A DNA stretch of 64,000 nucleotides from Henriciella barbarensis (GCF_003576345.1 NZ_QWGB01000007.1:232693-296692), one strand, 5' to 3'. Shown: positions 19,170 through 27,530, counted from the stretch's first letter. A program made the numbers and translations. The notes: generated from the sequence alone by a model not told the origin.

Positions 19170-19757
19170 TCAGTTCCGCGCGCGATCCCAGCTCTCCGCC
19201 CGCCATCGACGGGCAGTAATCTTCTGACTCTTGATGAGAGGACAGCGAAGCAACGCCGTGAATTCACCATGGACGTGATCGGCAGGCCGGGCCCGGTCTG
19301 AGAAATTCTCGACATGGTGCAGAAGGACGAGACGTCCGCCCGGTTGCAATGTGCGGGAGACTTCACGCGCCAGCATTTCGAACGGCTCACTACCCAGGTA
19401 ATAGAGCAATTCAGAAATGACAATCAGGTCGAACGCATCAGCTGGAAGCCTGTCAGCAACGTCGTGAATGACCACACGTATGTGCGGTTCGCCTTGCGAA
19501 GCTTTGCGGACAAGCGCTGCGCCTGCCGGCGCGCCTTCTGTCGCGATGAGGCGGCGCGTCTTGTTGGCGATCATCAGCGTGTTGGAGCCATTTCCAGCCG
19601 CGATCTCCAGCCCCCGCCCATAAGGCCTCGGCCCTATCGCTTTTGCGAGAGAAGCGCGCTTGACGGCTTCATATTTGCTGTTCCAGGTTTGCCAGGGGTC
19701 GGCATCGGCCTCGAATTTCTGCTCGAAGCCTTCCAGAGAGATGGCACCGCGTCTCAT
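19170..19757 (-). CDS. NodS-like SAM-dependent methyltransferase
   Basis: 195 residues from ATG 19757, which overlaps the PIG-L stop (ATGA). A class I methyltransferase core is clear: motif I LEIAAGNGSN (50-59), acidic motif II around ATEGAP, motif IV DLIVISELLYYLG and post-motif LQPGGRLVLLHH. The opening (FEQKFEADADPWQTWNSKYE) and ELLYYL stretch are the hallmark of the nodulation NodS group, which N-methylates glucosamine residues of Nod-factor backbones. It is the last gene of the five-gene operon, coupled to a sugar deacetylase. The substrate is inferred only. Confidence 0.85.
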   Translation of the reverse strand: MRRGAISLEGFEQKFEADADPWQTWNSKYEAVKRASLAKAIGPRPYGRGLEIAAGNGSNTLMIANKTRRLIATEGAPAGAALVRKASQGEPHIRVVIHDVADRLPADAFDLIVISELLYYLGSEPFEMLAREVSRTLQPGGRLVLLHHVENFSDRARPADHVHGEFTALLRCPLIKSQKITARRWRAESWDRARN

Positions 19758-20404
19758 TGTTCGGCAAAAACCTCTGTGGGCGGGCAGAAGCTGGAAATCA
19801 TCCTTCTGTCCATTGAGAACCCGTCGGGATCGTCTTCGATCATGCCAGTCTGGCTGCGATAATCCCTGATCGCGGCAAGTTTCATAGTCTTCACCGGCCC
19901 AAGCGTCAGCGCATGGCGTGGCCTGAAATCGCCGCCTTTTTCCGGCCAGACCAGATAAGCAAACTGGCGAACGCCTGCAGGCCAGGCTGTTTCGCAAGCC
20001 CGCGCGACAACCTTGTGGTCTGCGTGGTAGTCGTGATGCGAGGGCCGAAAGACATAGTCGGGCATCGGCTGGCGCCGAAGCCCCTTCAACAGCTGCCGCT
20101 TGCCTGTCTCGTTCAGGCGCGCCAGACCACTGTCTGCATGACGCAGAAAGGTCACGTCATTCCGGCCAAGCCCCGCCCGGCGCATCGCCGCGAGCGTTTC
20201 GCATTCGCGCTGCGCGGCCAGGCGCTGCGGCGGCCACCGGGCACTGTCATGCGAGGCGGCGCCGTCAGTCACCACGATGACGTGTACGTCCGCCGCCTCA
20301 CGCGCCGCGCGGTGAATGACACCGAACGCCGCGATCGTCTCATCGTCAGGATGCGGCGAAACGACGAGCACCCGCTTGCCCTCGAAAGTTGGCAACGCCC
20401 TCAC
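19754..20404 (-). CDS. PIG-L-family zinc deacetylase
   Basis: 216 residues starting with GTG, overlapping the stop of the preceding gene (GTGA, 20401-20404). The zinc/catalytic signature SPHPDDET (H18, D20, D21) is at the usual place. A downstream HHDYHADH segment supplies the remaining zinc histidine. The family (MshB, PIG-L, BshB, LmbE) removes N-acetyl groups from GlcNAc-containing sugars or glycoconjugates. Sandwiched between a dehydrogenase-like gene and a NodS-like methyltransferase, it suggests the order deacetylate, then N-methylate. Confidence 0.92.
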   Translation of the reverse strand: MRALPTFEGKRVLVVSPHPDDETIAAFGVIHRAAREAADVHVIVVTDGAASHDSARWPPQRLAAQRECETLAAMRRAGLGRNDVTFLRHADSGLARLNETGKRQLLKGLRRQPMPDYVFRPSHHDYHADHKVVARACETAWPAGVRQFAYLVWPEKGGDFRPRHALTLGPVKTMKLAAIRDYRSQTGMIEDDPDGFSMDRRMISSFCPPTEVFAEQ

Positions 20405-21429
20405 AGGTCCGGCACCAGCAATCCATTCGCGGCCGCCCGGCCGACTTCCTGAACCCTCGCGTCCGGGGCGGGTTGTTTGAGATAGACGGTGAGGTCCATC
20501 ATCTGCTTGCAGAGCGGGTGGTCATGAAACAGCGAACCCACACCGACACTGCGCTGCGCCAGCATCAAGGCCTCTTCCGCGAGCTCACAAACCGTCATGC
20601 GAGCATGCGCGACAGAGGCGAGCTTTTCTTCGGTCGACTGCCTGAACCAGGACGTCTTGGCGGCCCTTACGGCACACGCAGACAGATCCGCGCAACGATA
20701 GAGCCGGGCCAGCCGCTCTGTCTGCTGCTCGTTATTTGCGCGCCCGGTCTTCAGCAGATGATCGCGCACCTTGTCGAACAGCCCGGCCACCCCGCCGGCA
20801 TGCGCCGCAACAAAGCGCAATGCCCCGCCGCTGAAGCAGGGCTCGCGCTCATAATCGCCCGGCTCACCCACCATCCATGCGTCGTCGAACGCTGCCCCCT
20901 GCCAGCGGACAAGATGGGTCTCAGACGCCTGCATCCCGGCGACATTCCACCATGACCGGTCAATCTCTGGTGGTGTCTCGGCAAGGTCCAGCAGAACCAG
21001 TTGCACGCGGGCCTTGTCACCCGCATTCAGCGTGACCAAAGCATGGGTGAGAAGCCCGGCCCCGCTCGCAAACGCCTTGCCGCCCATGAGCCGACCGGCT
21101 TGCAGCGACAAGGGTGCATCTTTCAGGTCGGCATTCCAGACGCCCAGCACCCCGCCCCGGTTCAGTATCTCCTGAAGCCGCGCAGCCTGCACGTCATCGC
21201 CGCGCACCAGCACCGTCTGTACGGCATCGATATGCCCTTCTACCAGCCGCGCAAAGGCGAGGTCTTCACGCCCGGCTCCATAGATACACTGCAAGAGGCT
21301 CAGCATGTTCGTTTCGCTCTGCCAGGCGGGCAGGATAAGGCCCCGCGTTGCCTCATGCACACGCTTCGAGAGGGCCCGCGCCCCCGTGACGCCGTCGCCC
21401 GCCGGCTTCGATCGCGCCTGCCCGCTCAT
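20401..21429 (-). CDS. Acyl-CoA-dehydrogenase-like flavoprotein
   Basis: 342 residues, a little shorter than typical acyl-CoA dehydrogenases (about 380). The middle beta domain (GVWNADLKDAPL, then GGKAFASGAGL and WWNVAGMQASETH) and the C-terminal helical bundle (SVGVGSLFHDHPLCKQMMDL) follow the ACAD layout. The usual catalytic glutamate context is not evident, so it may be a non-canonical oxidase or hydroxylase. Coupled on both sides by 4-nt overlaps with the GT2 gene and the PIG-L gene. Fold assignment is reasonably sure, the reaction is not. Confidence 0.75.
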   Translation of the reverse strand: MSGQARSKPAGDGVTGARALSKRVHEATRGLILPAWQSETNMLSLLQCIYGAGREDLAFARLVEGHIDAVQTVLVRGDDVQAARLQEILNRGGVLGVWNADLKDAPLSLQAGRLMGGKAFASGAGLLTHALVTLNAGDKARVQLVLLDLAETPPEIDRSWWNVAGMQASETHLVRWQGAAFDDAWMVGEPGDYEREPCFSGGALRFVAAHAGGVAGLFDKVRDHLLKTGRANNEQQTERLARLYRCADLSACAVRAAKTSWFRQSTEEKLASVAHARMTVCELAEEALMLAQRSVGVGSLFHDHPLCKQMMDLTVYLKQPAPDARVQEVGRAAANGLLVPDL

Positions 21430-22463
21430 GCGACTGCCGTTTCCGGCTGCGGTGTCTGCAGCTCTCTCAACGCCTCTTCTGCGGCCGGCAGACGCAGGAC
21501 GTCCGACCGGCCCACACAGTCTGCGGGCGCAATGATCTCAACAAAGGCATCGCTGGTGCGCACCTCTCTCGCAACATCCGTCAAATGCATCTCGCAATAG
21601 CCGAACCGGCGCGCCGCTGCGACGACTGCCGCCGGCCCAGCTTCATGCGCCCGCCGCAAAGCCGCCTGCAGTCTGTAATGCCTGAGGCACACGGCCGGGT
21701 CGGCGACCAGCGGCGGCAAATCGCTATGCAGCTGGACCCGCAACTCATCGGCAAGACCGCCAGGCGCCCGCCCTGCCGTCCTGTTGGACGTAAGCACGCG
21801 CACTGCAGGATCGTGGCGCACGCGGTAACCCTCCCGTCTCGCCTTGCTAATCAGTGCTGTATCCTCTCCGTGGACATAAGCTGGAAAGCCGCCTAGCGCG
21901 CGGTACACATCGGCGCGAAAGCCAAGTTTTGCCCCACCTAGCGACGGGTGGCTCGGCGCCGCATCCCAGGCAATCGGGTCCACCTCCCGGCGCATTGAAT
22001 GCAGGGCATTGAGATAATCTTCGAGGCGCGTGCGCCAGCAGCCCGTCAGACGGATATTCCGCTCGATATGACCGGCCACGACGTCAACGTCGTGCAGCGC
22101 CCGTCGCGTCGTTTCAATCCAGTCTGGTTCCGGCAGCGAGTCGCCATCGGTGGTCAGGACGATCCCGCGCTGCGGCCCGATCACTTCAAGGCACATTTCC
22201 ATCGCCCCATGGCGTGCGCGTCCGGCATTTGGCTCTGCCCGCGGCAGGCTCGATAACTTCACATCGAAGGGCAGTCCAGGGGCCGCCGCGCGCAGCAGGG
22301 CCTCACTATCATCGCTGCAGCCATCGAGCAGGAAGCAGACCGTGAACGCGCCCGCCCCCGCACTCTGTTCGCAGAGCGCATCGAGCAGGCGCGGCAACCG
22401 GTCTGCCTCGTCGCGGACGGGAATACCGACCGCGACAGGCAGATCTTCAGACCGGCAGATCAT
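21426..22463 (-). CDS. Family 2 glycosyltransferase
   Basis: 345 residues. A GT-A domain: VAVGIPVRDEADRLPRLLDAL at the N-terminus (split in fold terms as strand, loop and helix), DGCSDD, then the metal-binding D106-G-D108 in TTDGDS. A later acidic region is GEDTALISKARREG. No membrane segments and no processive QxxRW motif, so it probably transfers one sugar in the cytoplasm. The start overlaps the DUF892 stop (ATGA) and the stop overlaps the next start (ATGA). It is the second gene in the operon. Confidence 0.88.
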   Translation of the reverse strand: MICRSEDLPVAVGIPVRDEADRLPRLLDALCEQSAGAGAFTVCFLLDGCSDDSEALLRAAAPGLPFDVKLSSLPRAEPNAGRARHGAMEMCLEVIGPQRGIVLTTDGDSLPEPDWIETTRRALHDVDVVAGHIERNIRLTGCWRTRLEDYLNALHSMRREVDPIAWDAAPSHPSLGGAKLGFRADVYRALGGFPAYVHGEDTALISKARREGYRVRHDPAVRVLTSNRTAGRAPGGLADELRVQLHSDLPPLVADPAVCLRHYRLQAALRRAHEAGPAAVVAAARRFGYCEMHLTDVAREVRTSDAFVEIIAPADCVGRSDVLRLPAAEEALRELQTPQPETAVA

Positions 22464-22960
22464 TTGCCCTTTGCCTCTAGGTTCTGGCTGCGCTCCGCGA
22501 GCTCGGTCATGTACTCGTCAGAGCTATAAATCTCAGACGTCGCCTTGTTCAGCTTGCTGGCCGCATCGTCGAGGCCAAGTGCCTCTGCAAACGCCGCCGC
22601 CGTGCCGAACCCGGCAATGCCATAATGGCTCATGCGCTGGAATTGCGCGATCGCCGCGACATCTTTCACGTCGGTATCAGCCTCCATCTCGACGGCATGC
22701 TTGCGCGCCTCTTTCACAAGGCCTTCCATGCCCTTGCAGTGCTCTTTCTTCATCTCGCCGCCCGCATCGCTGATCAGGTCCTGCAGGATGCCGGCATGCT
22801 TCTCGATCCCGCCGACGGAGCCGCGCAGCCTCGAGGACAGTTTCTCATCGCCAACCGCATCGGCCATCTCTCTGACCACCTTGACCATCTGGTCGTTCGC
22901 TGACCAGAGATCCTGGAGCTCTTCAAGGTAAAGGTCTTTCAGGTTTTGGGGGGAAGACAT
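22460..22960 (-). CDS. DUF892 (YciF/YciE-type) ferritin-like protein
   Basis: 166 residues of four-helix-bundle character: NLKDLYLEELQDLWSANDQM at the start, the KEHCKGMEGLVKEA and DVAAIAQFQRMSHYGIAGF helices, and regularly spaced Glu/His that in ferritin-like folds bind a di-iron site. YciF-type proteins are stress-associated and some oxidise iron. Here it leads a five-gene run with 4-nt overlaps into the glycosyltransferase, which is odd for a stress protein. It might supply an oxidative step or protect the pathway. Confidence 0.88.
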   Translation of the reverse strand: MSSPQNLKDLYLEELQDLWSANDQMVKVVREMADAVGDEKLSSRLRGSVGGIEKHAGILQDLISDAGGEMKKEHCKGMEGLVKEARKHAVEMEADTDVKDVAAIAQFQRMSHYGIAGFGTAAAFAEALGLDDAASKLNKATSEIYSSDEYMTELAERSQNLEAKGK

Positions 22961-23131
22961 CGTGGCTACCTCATCTGGTTGATTGGTGAACGGTCCAGAT
23001 CAACCCCCGCGCATACGTCCCGTTCCCGCCAAAAACGCCCCAAACCCGCCAAGCCGACACGGTGTTAGCTTCGGTTAAAATCTGGGGAGAGGCTCGGAAG
23101 GTGGCAGGCAGACGGAAAGGGCACCCGTGAT

Positions 23132-23153
23132 CCCTTCTCGCGCGGGAGAGGGG
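23132..23153. repeat. Imperfect copy of GC palindrome
   Basis: CCCTTCTCGCG followed by CGGGAGAGGGG. It matches the perfect palindrome at 23279-23300 except in the left arm. It resembles the dispersed GGGAGAGGGG-type intergenic palindromes common in Proteobacteria. Confidence 0.6.
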
Positions 23154-23278
23154 CGAAGGCGGACGCATCGCCTGCCGATGCGCCGGAGCAAATGGTTCGA
23201 CGCCGTCGTCTCACGCGACCCATATCGCCAGTGTTTATGTCACAAGTGAGGGGTTCGCGCGGGCGGAAGAGTGATTTT

Positions 23279-23300
23279 CCCCTCTCCCGCGGGAGAGGGG
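23279..23300. repeat. Perfect 22-bp palindrome
   Basis: Left arm CCCCTCTCCCG (23279-23289), right arm CGGGAGAGGGG (23290-23300), no spacer. The flank CCAGGGGTGAGGG is the usual companion of this repeat class. Confidence 0.8.
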
Positions 23301-23382
23301 CCAGGGGTGAGGGGGCGACCCATCTCACCAACCACGACGCGCGCAGCGATGACCCCGACCAGTCCGCACAAAGCGCTATTCA

Positions 23383-23411
23383 GGCCGAATGGCAGACCCT
23401 GCCATTCGGCC
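23383..23411. repeat. Perfect 13-bp hairpin
   Basis: GGCCGAATGGCAG (23383-23395), loop ACC, CTGCCATTCGGCC (23399-23411). It is not followed by a T run, so it is not a classic terminator. Confidence 0.8.
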
Positions 23412-23424
23412 ATAGCCAGCCTCT

Positions 23425-23499
23425 TTCGATCTGGACCCGCCCGTCAAGGGCGCTGCGCGTCCGAAGGATTTCACCCTTGACGGGCGAGTCCAGATCGAA
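23425..23499. repeat. Long inverted repeat, 26-bp arms
   Basis: The left arm 23425-23450 (starts TTCGATCTGGAC, ends CGTCAAGGG) and right arm 23474-23499 (starts CCCTTGACGGG, ends CCAGATCGAA) pair at 25 of 26 positions around a 23-nt loop. The size and near-identity suggest a mobile or recently expanded palindromic element. Confidence 0.8.
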
Positions 23500-23547
23500 C
23501 ACCGGATATGTCCACTTCTGGTTTCTAAAAGTGGAAATCGGTGTTCG
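23496..23547. repeat. Nested hairpin next to the restriction gene
   Basis: Outer arms CGAACACCG (23496-23504) and CGGTGTTCG (23539-23547); inner arms CCACTT (23512-23517) and AAGTGG (23529-23534). ATATGTCC occurs twice, at 23506-23513 and 23551-23558. It ends about 20 nt before the restriction gene's ATG, so it may influence its expression. Confidence 0.7.
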
Positions 23548-23569
23548 CGAATATGTCCGGAAAGCACCC

Positions 23570-26437
23570 ATGACGCCATCAGACTTCATCCGCAAATGGG
23601 AACGCTCGGAACTGAAGGAGAGTGCGTCCGCTCAGCAGCACTTTCTTGATCTCTGTGAGCTTCTCGACGTCGCCAAACCCGCCGAGATGGACCATTCCGG
23701 CGACAGCTATTGCTTCGAGAAGGGCGCGACGAAGTCGACCGGCGGTCAGGGCTTTGCCGATGTCTGGAAGAAAGGTTGCTTCGGCTGGGAATATAAAGGC
23801 CCGAAGGCCAATCTAGATGCCGCCTACGCACAGCTTCAACGTTATGCCGTCGCGCTCGAAAGCCCGCCGCTCCTGATCGTGTCCGACACCAAGCGTATCG
23901 TAATCTATACGAACTGGACCAATACGGTCAGCGAGAAGCACGACATCGCGCTCACCGACCTTTTGGATCAGAAGTGGCGCGACCTGCTGCGTAACTGCTT
24001 TACCAATCCGGGGGCGCTGAAACCCAAGCGGACCCGCGACGACCTCACCCGCGAAGCCGCAGACGATTTCTCCAAACTGGCCCAGCGCCTGCGCGACCGC
24101 GGCCATGCGCCTGAGATCGTTGCCCATTTCGTCAACCGCCTCGTCTTCTGCATGTTCGCTGAAGATGTGAGCCTTCTGCCGAACAAGCTCTTCCAGAAGG
24201 CAATGGAGCGCTCCCAGCGCGAACCTGAGCGCGCGCAGGGACACCTCATCAACCTCTTCGCCGCCATGCAGAATGGCGGAGAGTTCGGCCTCGAAGACAT
24301 TCCCTGGTTCAATGGCGGCCTGTTCGACAGCGCCGATGCCTTGCCGATGGACCGGGACGATGTCGACCTCGCCCTTAAGGCGGCAAAGCTATACTGGGGC
24401 GACATCGACCCCTCCATTCTCGGCACCCTGTTCGAACGCGGCCTCGACCCGTCCAAGCGCTCACAACTTGGCGCACATTACACAGACCGGGAAAAGATCA
24501 TGATGATCGTGAACCCGGTCATCGTGGAGCCGCTGACGGCAGAGTGGGACACGGTGAAGGCGCAAATCTTTGAAGAGATGGAAAAATCCCGCACAGCAAA
24601 ATCTTCAGGGGCGCAGACTCAGGCCTATAATCGCGCCGTGAAAGCCCATTCCGACTTTATCGAAAAACTCGCCAATTTCCGCGTGCTGGACCCGGCCTGC
24701 GGCTCCGGGAACTTCCTCTATCTCTCGCTCAAGGCGCTGAAGGATATTGAGCACAAGGCCAATGTGGAGGCTGAAGCCCTCGGCCTGCCGCGCGGCTTCC
24801 CGCGTGTCGGCCCAGAAGCGGTGAAAGGCATTGAGCTCAATCCATATGCCGCCGAACTTGCCCGGGTTTCCATCTGGATCGGTGAAATCCAGTGGATGCG
24901 AGAGAACGGCTTTTCAGTCGCGGACAATCCGATCCTGAAGCCGCTCAACACAATCGAGTGCCGGGATGCGATCCTAAACGCTGACGGCACGCGGGCGGAG
25001 TGGCCGGATGCGGATGTAGTTGTTGGGAACCCGCCGTTTCTGGGGTCCCGCATGATGATTGAAGCACTCGGAGAATCTTACAGCGAGGCTCTCAGAACGT
25101 CTTGGACCGATCTACCCGACAAGATAGATCTCGTTTGCTACTGGTTTGGTAAAGCCTGGGAGCAAATACAGGCAGGAACAACAAAAAGGGTTGGGTTTGT
25201 TGCTACAAACTCGATCACTGGAGGGGCGAACAGAGAAATTCTCCGTCGAATAGTGCATTCTGGACGCGTTGTAGATGCTTGGAGAGACGAGCCTTGGGTC
25301 GTGGAGGGTACAAGCGTAAGGGTTTCTTTAGTTTGTTTTGACGGTCAAAATCATAATCCAGAATTGGTTCGTTTGGACGGCATTTCGGTTCCTTCGATTT
25401 ACTCTGACCTTTCCAGTGGAGGGTCGACCGTTGATTTGACCCTAGCTCGAAAGATCGTCGAGAATGTTGGGGCGTGTTTTGAAGGGTTTCGAAAGTACGG
25501 GCCTTTGGACATAAGCGGTCATGTTGCCAGAGAATGGCTGCGAGCGCCTTTAAATGTGAACGGCTTGTCGAACCAACTCGTACTGAAGCCGACAGTTAAC
25601 GGACAGGATATTGTAAGGCGCCCAAGTGACACTTGGATAATCGATTTCCATGGGTTCGAAATGGGGGAAGCCGCGTACTTTGAACAACCGTTTTCCCACG
25701 CCTTAAAGCACGTGAAGCCATATCGTGACGGAGTCCGCGATGCAAATCGCCGAGAGCGCTGGTGGCAATTTGGGCGAACCGGTGAAAACCTTCGATCAGC
25801 AATGTTTGGTCTCGAGCGTCTTATTGTGACTCCCCAAGTCTCTAAATTTAGAATCTTCTGCTGGCTCCCCACTCAGGTGGCTCTAGCTGCTCCGAATTTC
25901 GCGATCGCCCGCCATGACGACACCAGCTTCGGTATCCTGCACAGCAAGTTTCATGAACTCTGGTCGCTCCGCACGTGTACCTTTCTCGGAAAGGGCAACG
26001 ATCCCCGCTACACACCTACCACTTGTTTCGAAACCTTCCCGTTCCCCAAAGGACTCACCCCTGACATTCCAGCCGAAGTCTATGCCGACGATCCTCGCGC
26101 AAAGACCATTGCGGCGGCCGCTGCGCGCCTCAACGATTTGCGCGAGAACTGGCTGAACCCACCCGATCTCATCAAACGCGTGCCGGAAGTAGTCGAGGGC
26201 TATCCAGACCGCATCCTGCCGGTCGATGAGGCGGCGGAGAAAATCCTCAAAAAGCGCACCCTCACCAATCTTTACAATGAGCGCCCGGCCTGGCTGGGTC
26301 ATGCCCACCGCGCCCTTGATGAGGCGGTTGCGGAAGCCTACGGTTGGGGCGATGATTTCCGCGCGGGCACGCTCAGCGACGAGGAAATCCTGAAACGCCT
26401 ATTCGAACTCAACCAAGCCCGCGCCGTCGGCCAGTAG
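23570..26437 (+). CDS. MmeI-like type IIL restriction-modification enzyme
   Basis: 955 residues from ATG 23570 (weak site; the longer frame from 23192 crosses palindromes). One polypeptide should both methylate and cut DNA. The N-terminal nuclease motif is D64-x9-E74-x-K76 (in FADVWKKGCFGWEYKG), the spacing of MmeI. A helical linker follows. The gamma-class adenine methyltransferase has DPACGSGNF (D374) and NPPF (N487). A target recognition domain of about 500-775 and a C-terminal helical region complete the MmeI layout; MmeI itself is about 920 residues. The recognition domain is AT-rich: 23 of 60 bases are G/C in 25321-25380, against 39 of 60 in 24301-24360. This suggests a swapped specificity module. 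No separate methylase or specificity gene is adjacent, as expected for type IIL. Confidence 0.9.
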   Translation: MTPSDFIRKWERSELKESASAQQHFLDLCELLDVAKPAEMDHSGDSYCFEKGATKSTGGQGFADVWKKGCFGWEYKGPKANLDAAYAQLQRYAVALESPPLLIVSDTKRIVIYTNWTNTVSEKHDIALTDLLDQKWRDLLRNCFTNPGALKPKRTRDDLTREAADDFSKLAQRLRDRGHAPEIVAHFVNRLVFCMFAEDVSLLPNKLFQKAMERSQREPERAQGHLINLFAAMQNGGEFGLEDIPWFNGGLFDSADALPMDRDDVDLALKAAKLYWGDIDPSILGTLFERGLDPSKRSQLGAHYTDREKIMMIVNPVIVEPLTAEWDTVKAQIFEEMEKSRTAKSSGAQTQAYNRAVKAHSDFIEKLANFRVLDPACGSGNFLYLSLKALKDIEHKANVEAEALGLPRGFPRVGPEAVKGIELNPYAAELARVSIWIGEIQWMRENGFSVADNPILKPLNTIECRDAILNADGTRAEWPDADVVVGNPPFLGSRMMIEALGESYSEALRTSWTDLPDKIDLVCYWFGKAWEQIQAGTTKRVGFVATNSITGGANREILRRIVHSGRVVDAWRDEPWVVEGTSVRVSLVCFDGQNHNPELVRLDGISVPSIYSDLSSGGSTVDLTLARKIVENVGACFEGFRKYGPLDISGHVAREWLRAPLNVNGLSNQLVLKPTVNGQDIVRRPSDTWIIDFHGFEMGEAAYFEQPFSHALKHVKPYRDGVRDANRRERWWQFGRTGENLRSAMFGLERLIVTPQVSKFRIFCWLPTQVALAAPNFAIARHDDTSFGILHSKFHELWSLRTCTFLGKGNDPRYTPTTCFETFPFPKGLTPDIPAEVYADDPRAKTIAAAAARLNDLRENWLNPPDLIKRVPEVVEGYPDRILPVDEAAEKILKKRTLTNLYNERPAWLGHAHRALDEAVAEAYGWGDDFRAGTLSDEEILKRLFELNQARAVGQ

Positions 26438-26512
26438 CATAGGTGTTTCCGGACGGTCCTCGCAGCGCATCCAGCATCGGCGTTTCGATAGGACTCAGTG
26501 TAAGCCTCGGCT

Positions 26513-26761
26513 ATGGAAACTTGCGAACACAAAGAACAATGCGCGCTCTGTGGCCGAATGGAACACTTCGGACATGGACGTTACTACGCAGAGTGGATTC
26601 CCATCTGGGAAGTCTATCTTTGCCAATACTGCTTCGGCGGCAATCGCCCCGATGGTATTGTTATGTCTTTCCCCGATCGCAAGGAATTTGCCGATAAATT
26701 GCGGGCGAAAGGTGTGACCCTCCGCTTCAACGAGCAGGGCTGTCTGATAATTCCAAAATGA
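26513..26761 (+). CDS. Small Cys-rich (zinc-ribbon-like) protein
   Basis: 82 residues with five cysteines: C4, C10, C13 and, after an aromatic stretch, C37 and C40 (in YLCQYCFGG). CxxC pairs at 10-13 and 37-40 suggest a zinc ribbon. The C-terminal half (FPDRKEFADKLRAKGVTLRF) looks like an alpha/beta unit. No clear ribosome site before the ATG. It lies 75 nt after the restriction gene on the same strand and could be co-transcribed. No known function. Confidence 0.6.
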   Translation: METCEHKEQCALCGRMEHFGHGRYYAEWIPIWEVYLCQYCFGGNRPDGIVMSFPDRKEFADKLRAKGVTLRFNEQGCLIIPK

Positions 26762-26870
26762 CGAAGTCAGTGACGTGGATATTGGTTGCCCTTGTTTACT
26801 CGCCTGTGCCGAAGCCGAGCGCTTGCGTGCACTTTCCCACCGTATATTGCCCCGCCCTATTCTCCCTGCC

Positions 26871-27530
26871 ATGCAGGATACATCCAGCTTTGTGGCGGCG
26901 GGCCTTCGGGCTTTGCGAGAAGAGATGGCTGATCTCGACTTTATGGCCGGTCTCTCCTCTGGTGAGGGCGGGCTGGGCCGGCGGCTCTATGCGCAGCTGC
27001 GCGCCCGCCTCATCCTGATCGAGACATTGCTGCGCCGCCTCCTCGTCCTGATGGCGGCGTCGATTGAGGTTTCAATCAAAATGCCCGTCATCCCGGAAGC
27101 GGCGACGCCGCTATCCGGGTCCTCGTGCAACGAAACCGCTCCCTTTCAGCCCACCGCCACGACCTCACAATCCGAAGCCCCCCGCAGGCGAGGCTTCCCC
27201 CTCCTCCCCCGCTTGAGAGAGCGCATCCCGGCAGACCCGGACGTGATTGCCCTCCTCAAGACCGAGCATTCGGGGCCGCAGGCCGCCTTCCGCTCAAAAA
27301 CACCGCTGGTACACCGCTACTGCACCATCATGGGTGTACTCCGGCACCCCGAACGCGCCGCCCGGCGCATGGCGTACCGGCTCGCCCGCCTGCGGGCCGA
27401 GGGGGCGGCCCGCCCGCTCTGCCTGACGCCGGTCAATCTGAAACGGGTGGGCGAAGAAATCTCTCTTATCGCGGCGACGCTGCCTGAACGCGTCTCCCGC
27501 GCGCTCTCGACCTGGTACGATACGGGTTAA
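26871..27530 (+). CDS. Hypothetical protein, unknown function
   Basis: 219 residues from ATG 26871. A GTG start at 26775 would add 32 residues, and neither has a clear ribosome site. The N-terminal 70 residues are amphipathic helix with a Leu/Arg-rich stretch (LRARLILIETLLRRLLVLM). A Pro/Ser/Thr-rich linker (about 75-115) follows. The C-terminal 100 residues are Arg-rich and helical (HPERAARRMAYRLARL). It matches no family I know. The basic C-terminus hints at nucleic-acid or membrane contact. It is part of the accessory stretch with the restriction enzyme. Confidence 0.55.
   Translation: MQDTSSFVAAGLRALREEMADLDFMAGLSSGEGGLGRRLYAQLRARLILIETLLRRLLVLMAASIEVSIKMPVIPEAATPLSGSSCNETAPFQPTATTSQSEAPRRRGFPLLPRLRERIPADPDVIALLKTEHSGPQAAFRSKTPLVHRYCTIMGVLRHPERAARRMAYRLARLRAEGAARPLCLTPVNLKRVGEEISLIAATLPERVSRALSTWYDTG

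Larger units (their letters stand above)
22961..23569. other. Long intergenic region filled with palindromic elements
   Basis: A 609-nt stretch between the divergent DUF892 gene and the restriction-modification gene. The first 150 nt hold the DUF892 promoter side and no obvious gene. From about 23130 onward it consists of GC-rich palindromes and hairpins, listed separately. The restriction gene's frame is open back to 23192, but that stretch translates into repeat-derived low-complexity peptide (SRGRGARGEG-like), so it is judged non-coding. Confidence 0.7.

Noticed and set aside
23192..23569. Upstream extension of the restriction-enzyme reading frame (126 codons)
   Set aside because: It crosses all the palindromes and translates into repeat-derived peptide; the MmeI-like N-terminus begins at 23570.
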